From positions 369,391 to 433,390 of the forward strand of contig JAQFWX010000014.1 of assembly GCA_027605045.1 (NCBI GenBank): DNA of 64,000 bases. Reading direction: 5' to 3'. How positions within the stretch are numbered: position 1 is the stretch's first letter; each line of letters begins with the position of its first letter. Under the pieces are notes generated by a model. It did no database searches. It was not told the origin of the DNA and was given only the letters and a program-made list of their open reading frames with translations. The stretch comes from Phallus indusiatus. Taxonomy: Eukaryota > Basidiomycota > Agaricomycetes > Phallales > Phallaceae. Below are positions 11,754-21,935 of this stretch, in pieces. Position numbers and translations under genes: made by a program.

Positions 11754-11836
11754 TCCACGATGGTGTAATGGCTAACATCGCTGTCTTTCATTTGTCAGCT
11801 ACACAGCAGCTCGGGGTTCGATTCCCCGTCGTGGAA
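11754..11836 (+). tRNA. tRNA-Glu (UUC) with 11-nt intron
   Basis: Acceptor stem TCCACGA/TCGTGGA, D arm GTGT/ACAT with GG in the loop, anticodon stem GCTGT/ACAGC, loop CTTTCA+C, and T arm CGGGG-TTCGATT-CCCCG all pair. The anticodon TTC is at 11787-11789. An 11-nt intron (11791-11801) sits one base 3' of the anticodon, the canonical eukaryotic position. The spliced length is 72 nt, normal for tRNA-Glu. The B box is GGTTCGATTCC (11815-11825). Confidence 0.95.
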
Positions 11837-11841
11837 GGTTA

Positions 11842-11847
11842 TTTTTT
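11842..11847 (+). terminator. RNA polymerase III terminator of tRNA-Glu
   Basis: Run of six T residues beginning five bases after the tRNA 3' end. Confidence 0.8.
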
Positions 11848-12523
11848 CCCTTTCAAGCCTAGTAGTATGTACATGCCTATCGTACCGACGACGCTGCCAA
11901 ACCCTCTGGCAGGTTCTATATTTCAAATGTTTTTTACTTTTACTCCCGACGCTGTAGGAAGGCATCCAGCATAAGCGAAAACACGTGTAGGTTACTATAA
12001 GTTACTTACCGTTTAGGTTTTAGTGTCAAGGAGTGCGTCATTTTTTCCATTCAGAACAAAAACATCCTGGTCGTGAGGTGCACGCATTCGGTAGGTTTAT
12101 TCGCACTTTGCTCCAAGTTTACCGGATCTTCCCATAGCAAATTAGGAAGCCTTTACCAAATGGTTTTTGACAGGTTTGATGTTTTGGGTAAGAGCGCCCA
12201 GCGCCCAGGGGCCAGCACCCACACGACACGGTGCAACCACAACACTCAAGTACTCACTTACTAGTATTACTCACTGGGTACCTATCTCAAGAAACTGGTT
12301 TTCTGGTTTTCTTTCAACATACACGACTTCATTTTTTTCTCCAGTCGACTTATCTTGAATGAAGCACTGGCTTATAAACTCCAGTAGTGTAACACTGCAT
12401 ATTTTCTTCAGGCTTCGACGATAAACCCCGCGATACACTTCAGATACAATTCCATGCCTAAGCCAACCTGAGTCTTTTATTGGCATTTAATTTATCAACA
12501 CAATACTTGTACGGGAAACTCGC
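11848..12523. other. intergenic, no supported gene
   Basis: Only short, overlapping frames without domains. Nothing recognised. Confidence 0.5.
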
Positions 12524-13116
12524 TTATGGAGCTGTATCTGTTCGTATTAACCTGTGGACACCCCGCTCATGTGCATTTCGTGCATCCTTCCGGGCGAAGC
12601 GTTTGGGACTAGTATACTTATTCAGAGAAGAGACTCGAAGGGGAGCGTTGATGGATTCCATTGAGCAACTAACGTACCAGAAACCGCAACAGAAGCGTAA
12701 ACCTAATCGTTTACAGGTTGCATGACGAATGCCTTCGCTCCGTCTGGAAAACTCAGTTCCACTAGTACACGAGAAAAATAGGTAAGCATGCTACAACGAA
12801 TAAGGTATCAGGCTTGGAACTAACCACAGACAGACATACTGCTTGTTCAAGTTCAACATTTTCAAGTGTACTGCCTGGATATGCAGCACCAGATCATTTC
12901 GGTCCCAAGTTATGTGAGCTGTGTGGCAATGAGGAAATCTACAAGAAAATATGCTAATTGATCCCCATTTGGATTCATAAATGCAGGATTCGAGTGAGTC
13001 AGGATTGATATAGTTGTTTTTCTTGAGAATTGAATGATTCTGCGTTGCTTGGTTCAGTGTTTTGATACGGGGAGCGAATACAAACCACAGACCAGGGTAA
13101 TGTCAATAGAGTTCAT
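12524..13116 (-). CDS. three-finger zinc-finger protein, paralogue 2
   Basis: Four exons (13116-13093, 13039-12825, 12761-12678, 12608-12524) join in phase to 135 aa. All fingers of paralogue 1 are conserved: CRFPHC to HIQAVH, the CxC..HATCK finger (CGTEFSRRSEGIRH), and a final C-x2-C with the core KRFARKD then H-x4-H. The linker HLKMLNLNKQYVC aligns with the other two copies. Exon 3 is again exactly 84 nt. The frame is intact, so it is probably functional. A role as a small DNA-binding regulator is inferred only from the fingers. Confidence 0.78.
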
Positions 13117-14728
13117 GTGAATGTGAGGGGGAACTCGGAGTGTGAAGGTTGAAACTTGGATTCGACTCACACCATTTATGTTGCTACGTTGACGAGCTAG
13201 CGCCTAAGCAAGTTCCAAAACCAAAATCATCTACATGGTGGTAGATCAGTGATTTTTTGGGGAATTAATGTGGTTATCCGTGACGTAAAGCTTGCTATGT
13301 GATACAAGAAATAAAGTGAGGGGTCCGGAAATTAAGTGGCCGGAAATGACAGATTTGTCAATTCAAATGATTAAGAGGGAGATGTATTGTTGTCAGGAAG
13401 AACAGTCTCAATGCAAAAGCGTGGTAGGCACATATTTTCATACCATGGCACGGCGGACGCAGCCATATTATTCCTCGTGTTCAATATGGGTTTTGATAAG
13501 GTTTAGTAGTACACGCCCTTAAGATCCGTCCAGACAGACTTGCGTTATATGTGACGATAAATAACTACAACTATTGAAATTCAGAGAGCTTTCGCAGCAT
13601 TTCCGATGAAATTTGAGAATTATCTACCGTCAACTTGAATGTGATCGCCTTCAACTATTTATTCACCGAGCATACTCGTAACTCTACTACCAAGTCTGAT
13701 GAATGACTTTATGATTTCCAAAGTAAAATAAAGGTACATAGAGTGCACTCTCCAATTACACAATCATAGAAATATTCTCAAATTGGTTTTATCTCCAGGC
13801 ATTATCCCAAGTTCTGTTCCATATTTGAGTTACAGGTTTTTACTTCGGTACTTTCAGAAAGTGTGCGATGTTTGTATCTCGTTGTGAACTACAAATGAAT
13901 TTTTTATCTAAACTGGCTTAATCAAAGCTAAATTTCCGTGGAGTATCAAAGTTCCTTCAACTGATGGCTTAACATGAATTGCGTACAACGGAGACATAAC
14001 GTAAAGTCAGTGCATCGCGGTATCTGGAATCCGGAGCATTCATTGTATTTGTTTTATAGAATTTGTTTGTGTATGTTGTTATTAGATTGCAAGCTTGTAA
14101 CTTCGAGTTGCTTTCGCTGATACATATGTGCCGGATACCGGACAAAAGTCTCTTGTTACGTGCAATTTGACGCCACGTTTTGAAACTTTGTTTTGGTGCG
14201 GTCTCCCCTCAGGTCCTCAGGCCTCAGACTGCTTGCGTCATCAGTCTCACTTTTGCGAGCAGTTTGTCATTGTGTTCTCCTTTCTCCTCTGCTCAGATTT
14301 TGGAGATTGTTGAAGTTGATGCGATATCTCACGTCCTTAGTACTTTCATCTTATAACGAAGATCTTTTTGTTTCGAGCTTGCTCAGTGTCTTATGTAGGC
14401 CACGAATTTTCGGTGAATCATTTTTTATATTGCACGAGGTAAAAGTAGACAGGCACTTCATTACTTTATCAACAGCATTCGATTCGGTGTGCTTTCTGGC
14501 AGTGTAATATAATCGATACACGTGTAACACTTATATGATTTCGAAAAGAAAAGGAAAAACTCGGGACTAGCCATACGATCAGATGATCCAAATGAAGTTG
14601 GGAACGACCGAACTGGAGAAAATGGCCAGACATTCCTTCATACGGATCCGACACGCGCAAAAAAAAAATAAAATAAACAGGATCATGATGGTTGCCTCGG
14701 GGGTAGGGGACCCAGTGCGGTTTGAAAT
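13117..14728. other. intergenic, no supported gene
   Basis: The left end must contain the promoter of the minus-strand zinc-finger gene. Short frames (for example 14193-14507 plus) show no domain or homologue in the window. Nothing else recognised. Confidence 0.5.
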
Positions 14729-15835
14729 TTATCCCAAGATTAGCTCCAAGCTGCCAACGACCTTTGAGTTTGGGTTGAAGTTCGATTCTAATCTATCATT
14801 TGGTAAGCCAACATCATTAATGAGCAATGCTTGCACCTCATCCGTCCTCTGGAAATCGTGTAAAGTGTCATTTCCTACGGGAGGTAGTTGGATGGTTGGG
14901 ATTAGTGGCGCTAAAGGAACGGTCATTTCTCCGGTTTCGGAGGATGTTGTTAATGCGTGTGTCGCAGATTCTGTCAGTGCTATACTTGTCCGATTACTAG
15001 TTCGACTGCCGACCTGAGAACTTGAGTTAACATTCGCGCAGTTGATCGCACGAGGAACTTCATGAATAACAGTAAATTCTGAATACGCTGGAGGTGCATT
15101 TCCAGAGTAAGGAGGACGAGACGGAGGTTCAACTGCTGATCTATAAAAAAACTTTTTCAGAAAAAGCAAAAGAAAGTGAGTGTCACTGAGTGACTATCTG
15201 AGTCTGGACAGGGACTTGCCGTGTGGTGCTTACTACGCCAAGTACTAGTTGTGAATCGGTTCGCCTGCGAGTAATACCTCTCAATCGTCTATTACTAGCT
15301 CTTCCGCAACGTGAAAATAGGGAAATAAAAAGACCGAACGACAAAAAGAATAACACTTTACAAAGGTAATGGAAAATCAATTTCTATCGTTGGGGCAATG
15401 GGTCCAGAAGGCTCCCTCACCTAGTGAAACAACAATAGCTACAATCACGCATGTACTATTGCAGTTCCGCATTGTTGTTGCTATATAGCTGTTATTAGGG
15501 GTGGCTACAGCTCCAAGATGAAGGCTTTGAGTTGAATTATGAGAGAAAGAGCTCGCGTTTACTCTGCCATGATTGAGCGTGGTAAAGATCGGTGTGTCTG
15601 AAGACAACTTCTTCTCAGTATAACCAAGGTCCTTCACGGTCTTTGTGTCGCCTCGAATCCGGCGGGAACGTGACGTATACGACCTTCCTAATGATATTTT
15701 TAACTTCGATCCGTTATATATGGGTATTATTAACAAACCAGTACTGGGATTGCTGGAAGTGACAGAAGAGTTCGGGTTGAAAGTATATCGAGAAATTAGT
15801 ACCATTTTTCCGTAGTAATCTCTGGGCCATGGCAA
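14729..15835 (-). CDS. predicted single-pass membrane protein with PPAY tail
   Basis: Three exons (15835-15421, 15355-15187, 15140-14729) join in phase to 331 aa from the first Met in this frame. The N-terminal part is Ser/Thr-rich with about six N-glycosylation sequons (NSS, NGS, NAS, NST). One transmembrane helix is formed across the first splice junction (STCVIVAIVVSL joined to VLFFLSFGLFISLF). The cytosolic part starts with an Arg-rich stop-transfer (ASNRRLRGITRRR) and carries SRPPYSGNAPPAYSEF, whose PPAY could bind a WW-domain ubiquitin ligase. No signal peptide is present at the chosen start, so one or more 5' exons probably lie between 15836 and 16470. The architecture resembles many fungal plasma-membrane proteins of unknown role; I do not assign a function. 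Confidence 0.55.
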
Positions 15836-16482
15836 GCTTAGACTCCAGTTTATAATGAATTGATTCAGACAAACGCATGAATATTACCTGATAATCAGCG
15901 CTCAAATAGTGTATCGACTAGGCACATCTAGATGACATTAATACAACGTGGCTTAACTGAACGCAATTAATACGCTATTGGCAGTTTTTCGACATCGGTC
16001 GTGAAGCCAGTGATTGTATCTTATGTCCAGACGTGGTGTATGTTGGGCGCGATTTCCATGTAAGGTACTAATTAATGTTGCACTGTGGCTGGATTTCGCG
16101 TGCGCCCGTTCCTGACTGGCAGGGAAATGATGATAGAAAGTGCTAGTCACGGGTCGCATCATTGCCACGAGACCTTGTTGGAGCATAGATAAGATTTTAT
16201 CAAGCGCCGCGAAATTGATCGTTTTTATCTCGATTCTCCGCCTCACCAATGGTATTGCAAGAGTATCATGTTCACAATCTGGATGTGACGTAATAAGTCC
16301 CAATCCGTGTCAAGAGGAAACCTACAGAGATCCGGTGCGAGATATAAAGGAAATTTGTATTTCAAAAGGAAGTAGTCCACGAAACACGTGTGTGACACAA
16401 AATCAGAACAGCCTTTTTCTCAAGAATCCTTTATATACATTTTTTTTCCGTTTCGCTGGAAAATTGTAATGGTGTTCGACGT

Positions 16483-16620
16483 TGGTTAGTGTGTTCGAAA
16501 CGCAGAACAAGACCGCCGGGCTGCGCAGCGACGGATTCGGAACGTCGCTTGGAGTGACACAAGACTGTGCTGCAGAGGGTTCTAGCGTGTGTTAGACGTT
16601 AGATGGGAGGCTGTTAAGGA
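16483..16620. repeat. segment shared with the right end of the window
   Basis: Contains ACAAGACCGCCGGG, then GGATTCGGA/GAATTCGGA, then GGAGTGACA and GAGACTG-like words in the same order and orientation as 63820-63960, with indels between them. Here it lies about 500-600 bp upstream of HSP20. Confidence 0.65.
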
Positions 16621-16814
16621 ATGAAAGAAATTGATGGCGGACGTCACATAGTCGGAGCGCGTGACAACGCCCGCAATCCGCGAGCGGACTTTGCACCTTC
16701 TCTTACTCATTGAATCAACGTTTCAACTCCCACCGGTCTCAGAGTTTCGCGTTCGCAAAGACATGGCGGACATAAACTAACATAAATGAGCATGCTGCAT
16801 GCTAGAGACTCTTC

Positions 16815-16827
16815 GAATATTCTGGAA
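16815..16827 (+). promoter_or_regulatory. heat-shock element (HSF site)
   Basis: GAATATTCTGGAA is a perfect three-unit heat-shock element (GAAnnTTCnnGAA), about 275 bp upstream of the HSP20 start codon. It predicts control by heat-shock factor. Confidence 0.7.
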
Positions 16828-16987
16828 GACTGCATTACCCAGCATCATTGGCTAGCTAGCTGAGTAATATGCCGAACTGCTTGCGTAATAACGTCATCCG
16901 TTGCGCGTCCGCCTGCTGACTCCGAGAATGTTGCTAGACATTTCTCCCGAGCTCTACAATCTTCCTCATAAAAGACATTCCAACGTG

Positions 16988-16995
16988 TATATAAA
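16988..16995 (+). promoter_or_regulatory. TATA box of HSP20
   Basis: TATATAAA about 106 bp upstream of the HSP20 ATG and downstream of the heat-shock element. Confidence 0.6.
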
Positions 16996-17101
16996 CCCTT
17001 GATCTCTACGCGTGAGCCGGACTCAAATTTACAAAAAGACAACTTTCCACTGTTAACGCTCTTAAACGTCGACTTGTATCACTCTAGCGTCTCACAAAAC
17101 A

Positions 17102-17743
17102 ATGTCTCTTTCCCGAACGTTCTTCAACGAGTTTCGCCCTTTCTTCAGGCTTTTCGATGATGTAGCCCGTTCATCTCGATCGCCGCACTCATTCCCCACA
17201 ATGTACCGCCACTTTGCCCCATTTGACGACTTTGTCCAGTCTCGCCACCCAAGCCTGGACTTGTCAGAGCACGACAACGATTATATTGTCGAAGCTGAAG
17301 TTCCGGGAGTTAAGAAAGAGAATCTTGAGGTTAGAGTTGGGGATAATGGACGCAGTTTGACTATTGAGGGGAAGGTTTTGGCTAGGGCGTATAAGAACAA
17401 TGGAAATGACGCCACCGCCACTGAAGAGAAGACAACCGTTTCTGCTAACGGAAATGGAGACTCGCCCGCTACCAAAGAGGGTATGTTTACCTTCAAATTG
17501 CTGTCATATCTTACGTACGCCTGACCTTTTTTTGGTATAGTTACCAAACCAGACACTTCGACGCCTTCCGTGATATCATCTGAACGAGATTTCGTGGGTT
17601 CGTCGCACTTCACGCGCACAGTCTGGCTTCCTCGGGCCGTTGACGCTTCTAAAATTAACGCGACTTTGGAGGACGGAATCTTAACTTTACGTATACCTAA
17701 AGTTACCGAAGAACAAGGATCTGTCAAGGTACAAATCCAGTGA
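17102..17743 (+). CDS. small heat-shock protein (HSP20/alpha-crystallin)
   Basis: Two exons (17102-17480, 17541-17743) give 193 aa. The N-terminus (MSLSRTFFNEFRPFFRLFDD) is the Phe-rich oligomerisation segment common in fungal small HSPs. The alpha-crystallin domain begins at about residue 55 (DLSEHDNDYIVEAEVPGV) and ends with the conserved GILTLRIPK at 172-180. A polar Asn/Thr/Ser/Glu insertion (about residues 100-140) interrupts the domain, as in many fungal HSP20s. Role by family: ATP-independent holdase for unfolding proteins, cytosolic. A perfect heat-shock element upstream fits heat induction. Every other HSP20-like sequence in this window (29-64 kb) is a broken copy on the opposite strand. 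Confidence 0.93.
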
Positions 17744-18454
17744 AAGGAATTCCACGCGCCAAGACGGAACGCCACATACCTTATCGAAATCGCTTTGGTG
17801 CCTTTGGCTTTTCGGTTTTAACGGACATACGATCCGTGATTATGCTGTCATTTTTTATTTATTCACAAACGAGCTAATTCATTTTGTAAAACCCCCCACT
17901 CATCGGCATCCCCACTCTTGTCTCTGTAGATCTTTCCAATCACCCTTCTTTAAACCTGATACATGTATCAAATAGTTTTCAAAAAATATAATCAGTTATT
18001 TCTTCAACTAGACACGTATCTTCGCAGCATCTAGTAAACCAGTCATAGTGGCGAGAGGATGTACACGGATTTTAGTTTTGACACTACATTGGCGTTCCTG
18101 ACCGGTATACCGGTCTCTCCAATGAGAGAGTACGTGTAGATAAGCGTAGATAAGCGCGCACTTATTTAAACACCCATCGATCTGTCAGTTTACATCCAAC
18201 GAAGCTTAAATGTTCCCAATTCCTCCATCTAACCATTGACGCCTTCACCAGTTTTATTCTTATCCCTGACATCCTTCAAAAAAATATTTAGCGCTTCACT
18301 TGCACTGCTTTAACCAACAATCATCGCAGTCAGCTTGTTTACGTATGAAATGCGAGTGGTTTCAAAGAAACTGCTGTTGACATCGTATGTACTTCGATAA
18401 AAAGACTTTTATTGACATTTTTTGCGCATATGTAGTACATTATATTATCCTCTT
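17744..18454. other. intergenic between HSP20 and zinc-finger paralogue 3
   Basis: AT-rich. It holds the 3' ends of two convergent genes. No further gene recognised. Confidence 0.55.
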
Positions 18455-19061
18455 TCAATGACGCTGTCTCCCACTCACATCTAATGGACACCAGTGACTA
18501 CGGGTATGTACCCTCAAAGCATCTTTCCTCGAAAAGCTTTTAGGACTGAATATTTTCCCCTCATAAGACCAGGAGGAACTACGGATTCGGAGTGGTGGTG
18601 GACGTACCAGTGATTGCATCGAAAGCGTAAACCGAATCGTTTGCATATAACATGACGGTTACCTTCTGCAATTCTAGTGAACTCTGCACCACTATTCGAC
18701 GTTTATTATAATATGACGCGCGAAGGATAAGTGTTGTATAAACACAAACGGAGGTTCGACACGTACCATAAACAGACAAACCTTTTGTTTAGGTTCGTGT
18801 TGAGCAGTTGGAGGTGTACGTGTTGAATGTGGAAGATGGTGTCCTCTTGGTTGATAAAGGGAGCATGGTGACAGTGGGGAAAATTGCATCCGAAGATGGT
18901 CATTGTCCCGCATGGCACCTGTTGGACGTATTGCTGAAGGGAGTTGGCCTCGATAAAGTCAGCCTTCTTCAGAATGAAATGATTCTAGAAGGTCTGGGTT
19001 AATTGACGCAAGGAGAAAGAGGTAGAAAGCTACGCACAGGAGTGATGTTTGCAGAGCTCAT
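18455..19061 (-). CDS. three-finger zinc-finger protein, paralogue 3
   Basis: Four exons (19061-19038, 18984-18767, 18691-18608, 18545-18455) join in phase to 138 aa. Finger 1 runs from CNFPHC to HIQHVH; finger 2 is C-x-C (CLCGAEFTR) with a conserved EGNRHVICK; finger 3 has PKSFSRKDALRVH and H-x3-H, followed by a longer C-terminus than in paralogue 1. The intron positions and the 84-nt third exon match the other two copies. Coding capacity is fully preserved. It probably binds nucleic acid in the nucleus; the target is unknown. Confidence 0.8.
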
Positions 19062-19187
19062 GTATGAAAATTGTTAGAGGGAAGAATGGACTGGAATCCC
19101 GGTCTATAAGTATGAGCTGGATCTTCAACGCTTTATTAGACTGGTTGTAAGCAGACTCCATTTTATATACGATTTTCAAATGTCAGT

Positions 19188-19599
19188 TCATATTTTTTCG
19201 GAAAGGCCTACCAGTTTAAAGTGGAGGCTGGCATCTTGGCACAAATCGAAGACAGCTGTCAGTTGCGCTTCGTTCAATTTATCCATTGAATGGCGAATGA
19301 GATGCATTTGCAGCACCATACGCAATGCATGGAATCCATCGTCTGCGGTACGTGTGAGACTTCTGAAGTTGTTCATTGGCGTTGAATATTGCCGGTCTTT
19401 GCCGATATGCCCATTACACCTGGTCCTTGACTACAAATTGGCCACAAATTTGCCACAAATTGACCACCCGAGTTAACTCATATGGGGGAAAATCCCTTGC
19501 TGCTTCGACTCGTGTCACCAAAAATATGAGCGATCCACGATCCTTCAGTATCTTCCCTTGCAGCAAGGGTTTCAGCACAGCCGTAGAATTTGTTTCCAT
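19188..19599 (-). CDS. hypothetical protein, uncertain model
   Basis: Two protein-like open frames follow one another on the minus strand. The first (19599-19414) starts METNSTAVLKPLLQGK. The second is open from about 19437 and shows an amphipathic helical stretch (RMVLQMHLIRHSMDKLNEAQLTAV is typical) to a GT donor at about 19190. I could not find a junction joining them in phase, so the model is incomplete or the gene is broken. It lies upstream of zinc-finger paralogue 3 on the same strand, about 130 bp away. I do not recognise the family. Confidence 0.3.
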
Positions 19600-19897
19600 G
19601 AACCACTTGTGGGTGTTACTGGTTGTCTCACGTGCACAGGCTTATTTTTTTTCCAAGTCGCTCCTATCGTTCTATTTGGGCTATTTTTAGGATATAGAAG
19701 TTATGTACATGTTTGGTACATGTAACGCGTAACGGTTGACTCTGTGTCGTCTTTGTGAATAAATGTCACTTTTTAACATAATGATAGAAATTGTATTACT
19801 TTTCTTTTCAACGCCGTGCAACGAACAATATAAACTGCATGCAACCCAATGGAACCGGGTGCGATGATTTACTCCACACGCATAGCAGATGCGGCAT

Positions 19898-19921
19898 GTA
19901 AGCGCTCACATAAGCGCTTAC
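19898..19921. promoter_or_regulatory. 9-bp inverted repeat upstream of GH16 B
   Basis: GTAAGCGCT and AGCGCTTAC are perfect inverted 9-mers separated by 6 bp, about 142 bp upstream of the GH16 B start codon. The geometry fits a site for a dimeric regulator, but no factor is known to me. Confidence 0.35.
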
Positions 19922-20062
19922 GAGTCCTTTTTCACTTTTCTCCCTTTCAGTCCCTCACATACCAGGTAAATCAGACTTGAATCTTTTCTGTCCACCACCT
20001 TTGACTTACATCGTCTAGGTTTTGTTTTTTACTTTCTATACTTTCTTTCTTTCCTTTACATC

Positions 20063-21574
20063 ATGAAAAACTCCGTCCTTGCTGGCTTTGTCTTGCCGCT
20101 GGTGTCGTTGACATGGACACCCCTCGTTCAAGCCCAAGGACCATACAATCTCGTAAAAACCTACCAAGGACCATCATTTTTTGACGACTGGGTATATTAT
20201 AATAACTGTACGTCCTCCGCGTGAGCCATCCTTACTGTCAAACACTCAGACTCTTTCTACTAGTTGACAATCTAACCAACGGCGACACAATCTTCGTATC
20301 GCGGGAGGTTGGAATATCGAGCAATCTCACCTTCGTCAACAGCGCTGGAAACGCCATTATAAAAGTAGATAATGTAACTCAAGTCCCGTACAACGACAAA
20401 CGAAATACCGTTCGCATTTCAACACCCCAATTATATGGGAGTGGAAGTGTTTGGATTGCTGATATGTTGCATTCTCCGTTCGGATGCAGGTGCGTCTCAT
20501 TCGCGAGATAAAAACCTCTTATGAGATGAGGCGAGTTCCTGACTCGTTTCTCTTTGTTCTCTCATCTATTGTAGTGTATGGCCCGCATGGTGGAGTCAAG
20601 CGCCCATGTGGCCCAGTGGCGGGGAAATCGACACATTCGAGAACGTCAATGGTGCCACTACCAATCAAATATCTTTACACACGAATCCGGTACGTCCCGT
20701 TTTGATAGTTCAACTAAGTGCAGCCTATATCATTATCGTACACAGGGATGCAACCTTGATAAATCCGCTATATTCACCGGCAACGTCATTTCGACCGACT
20801 GCTCATCGCAAGACAACAACAACCAAGGCTGCATCATCTCTGATAACAGACCAGGCGCATTTGGACCAGAATTTGCTGCAAATGGAGGAGGAGTATTCGT
20901 TACTGAATACGCCCATTCTTACGTTGCAATTTGGTTCTTCAACGTACGGTCCCATCTTGTTTTTCTGCCAATATTGCATCATTGACTGAGATTTCTTCTT
21001 CACCACAGCGCTCGAGTATACCCACCGCACTTAGCGATGACACCGCCACAGTTCTAGATACCACCAAGATTGGCGAACCACTCGTCAACTATACCAACTC
21101 TGGATGCAATATCGACCAGTTCTTCGGCCCTCAAGAGTTGATTCTCGATATCACGTTATGTGGGGATTTGTAAGTTTTCAATCACATCCGATGACTATGA
21201 CTTCAACTTAATCATAATTATTTTTCAGTGCAGGCAACTCCATGGTGTTTAATGAAACGTGCCAAGGCGTATGCTACAACGACTTCGTCATCGGCCCTCC
21301 ATCCGGATACGATAACGCCTATTTCGAAATCAGATCTATCAAGATCTTCCAAACTGATGATGCTGCTACTGCTACTAATAAATCTACTGCTCCCGGTGCT
21401 AGTCCTTCTAGTTCCAATTCTGGTTCGGGAACGGGATCGACAACTGGATCTGGATCTGGATCGGGTTCCTCCGGGTCTGGTTCTTCTGGATCAAGTTCCG
21501 CGTCTTCTTATGGAACGAGTGTTACACTTGCTTCGTTGCTGGGAGCTGCGTTGATTGGATCAACTTTACTCTAA
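20063..21574 (+). CDS. secreted, GPI-type GH16 beta-glucanase B
   Basis: Six exons (20063-20207, 20264-20489, 20575-20689, 20746-20943, 21009-21169, 21229-21574) join in phase to 396 aa. A signal peptide (about 1-24, ending VQAQ) precedes a GH16 domain with intact GEIDTFE (E141, D143, E146), WPAWW, AANGGGVFVTEY and YDNAYFEIRSIK. The C-terminus is a Ser/Gly-rich spacer and a hydrophobic tail (LASLLGAALIGSTLL), typical of GPI anchoring at the wall or membrane. It is the intact relative of the GH16 relics at 31-59 kb: several share its Ser/Gly tail and exon borders. It converges on a 7TM gene, and this pairing is repeated through the array. Confidence 0.94.
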
Positions 21575-21935
21575 ATTTTCATGCGCGTGCGCATGTGCTA
21601 TAATATGTATACGTGTACGTACCCCCCTCAAAGTACTCGTAGGTGCTGTAATCGGACATTTTACCAAACTCTTGTTTCACTCTTTTATTTTATGTCGATC
21701 TTTGACTTTGTTTGATGATAATGCTAATATATAAGGACATTTTTCCAATGATAACGATAGCGCGTGGTGAGAATTGAGTTACACTAGGCCAAGGCCCGAA
21801 AGTTTATAAATAAATAGTATATTGGAAATAAAGATCACAGGTAAATAATGACGCAAGGCATTTTTCAATACATCCGTTATAAATATGTTGGCTTTAGAAT
21901 CTGTGTACACTGATGAATCATCTACGTGCCAAAGT

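Larger units (their letters stand above)
15836..17101. other. upstream region of HSP20 and of the membrane-protein gene
   Basis: The left part (to about 16470) may hold missing 5' exons of the minus-strand membrane protein. About 16483-16620 is a GC-rich segment shared with 63820-63960. The right part is the HSP20 promoter with its heat-shock element and TATA box, listed separately. Confidence 0.5.

Noticed and set aside
11738..11791. Lipase start at 11791 giving 513 aa
   Set aside because: The extra N-terminal codons lie antisense to the 3' side of a complete tRNA-Glu gene and no lipase feature needs them; the ATG at 11734 is the first one outside the tRNA.
13292..14507. Plus-strand frames as genes between zinc-finger paralogue 2 and the membrane protein
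   Set aside because: Each is short, without domain, signal peptide or supporting splice sites.
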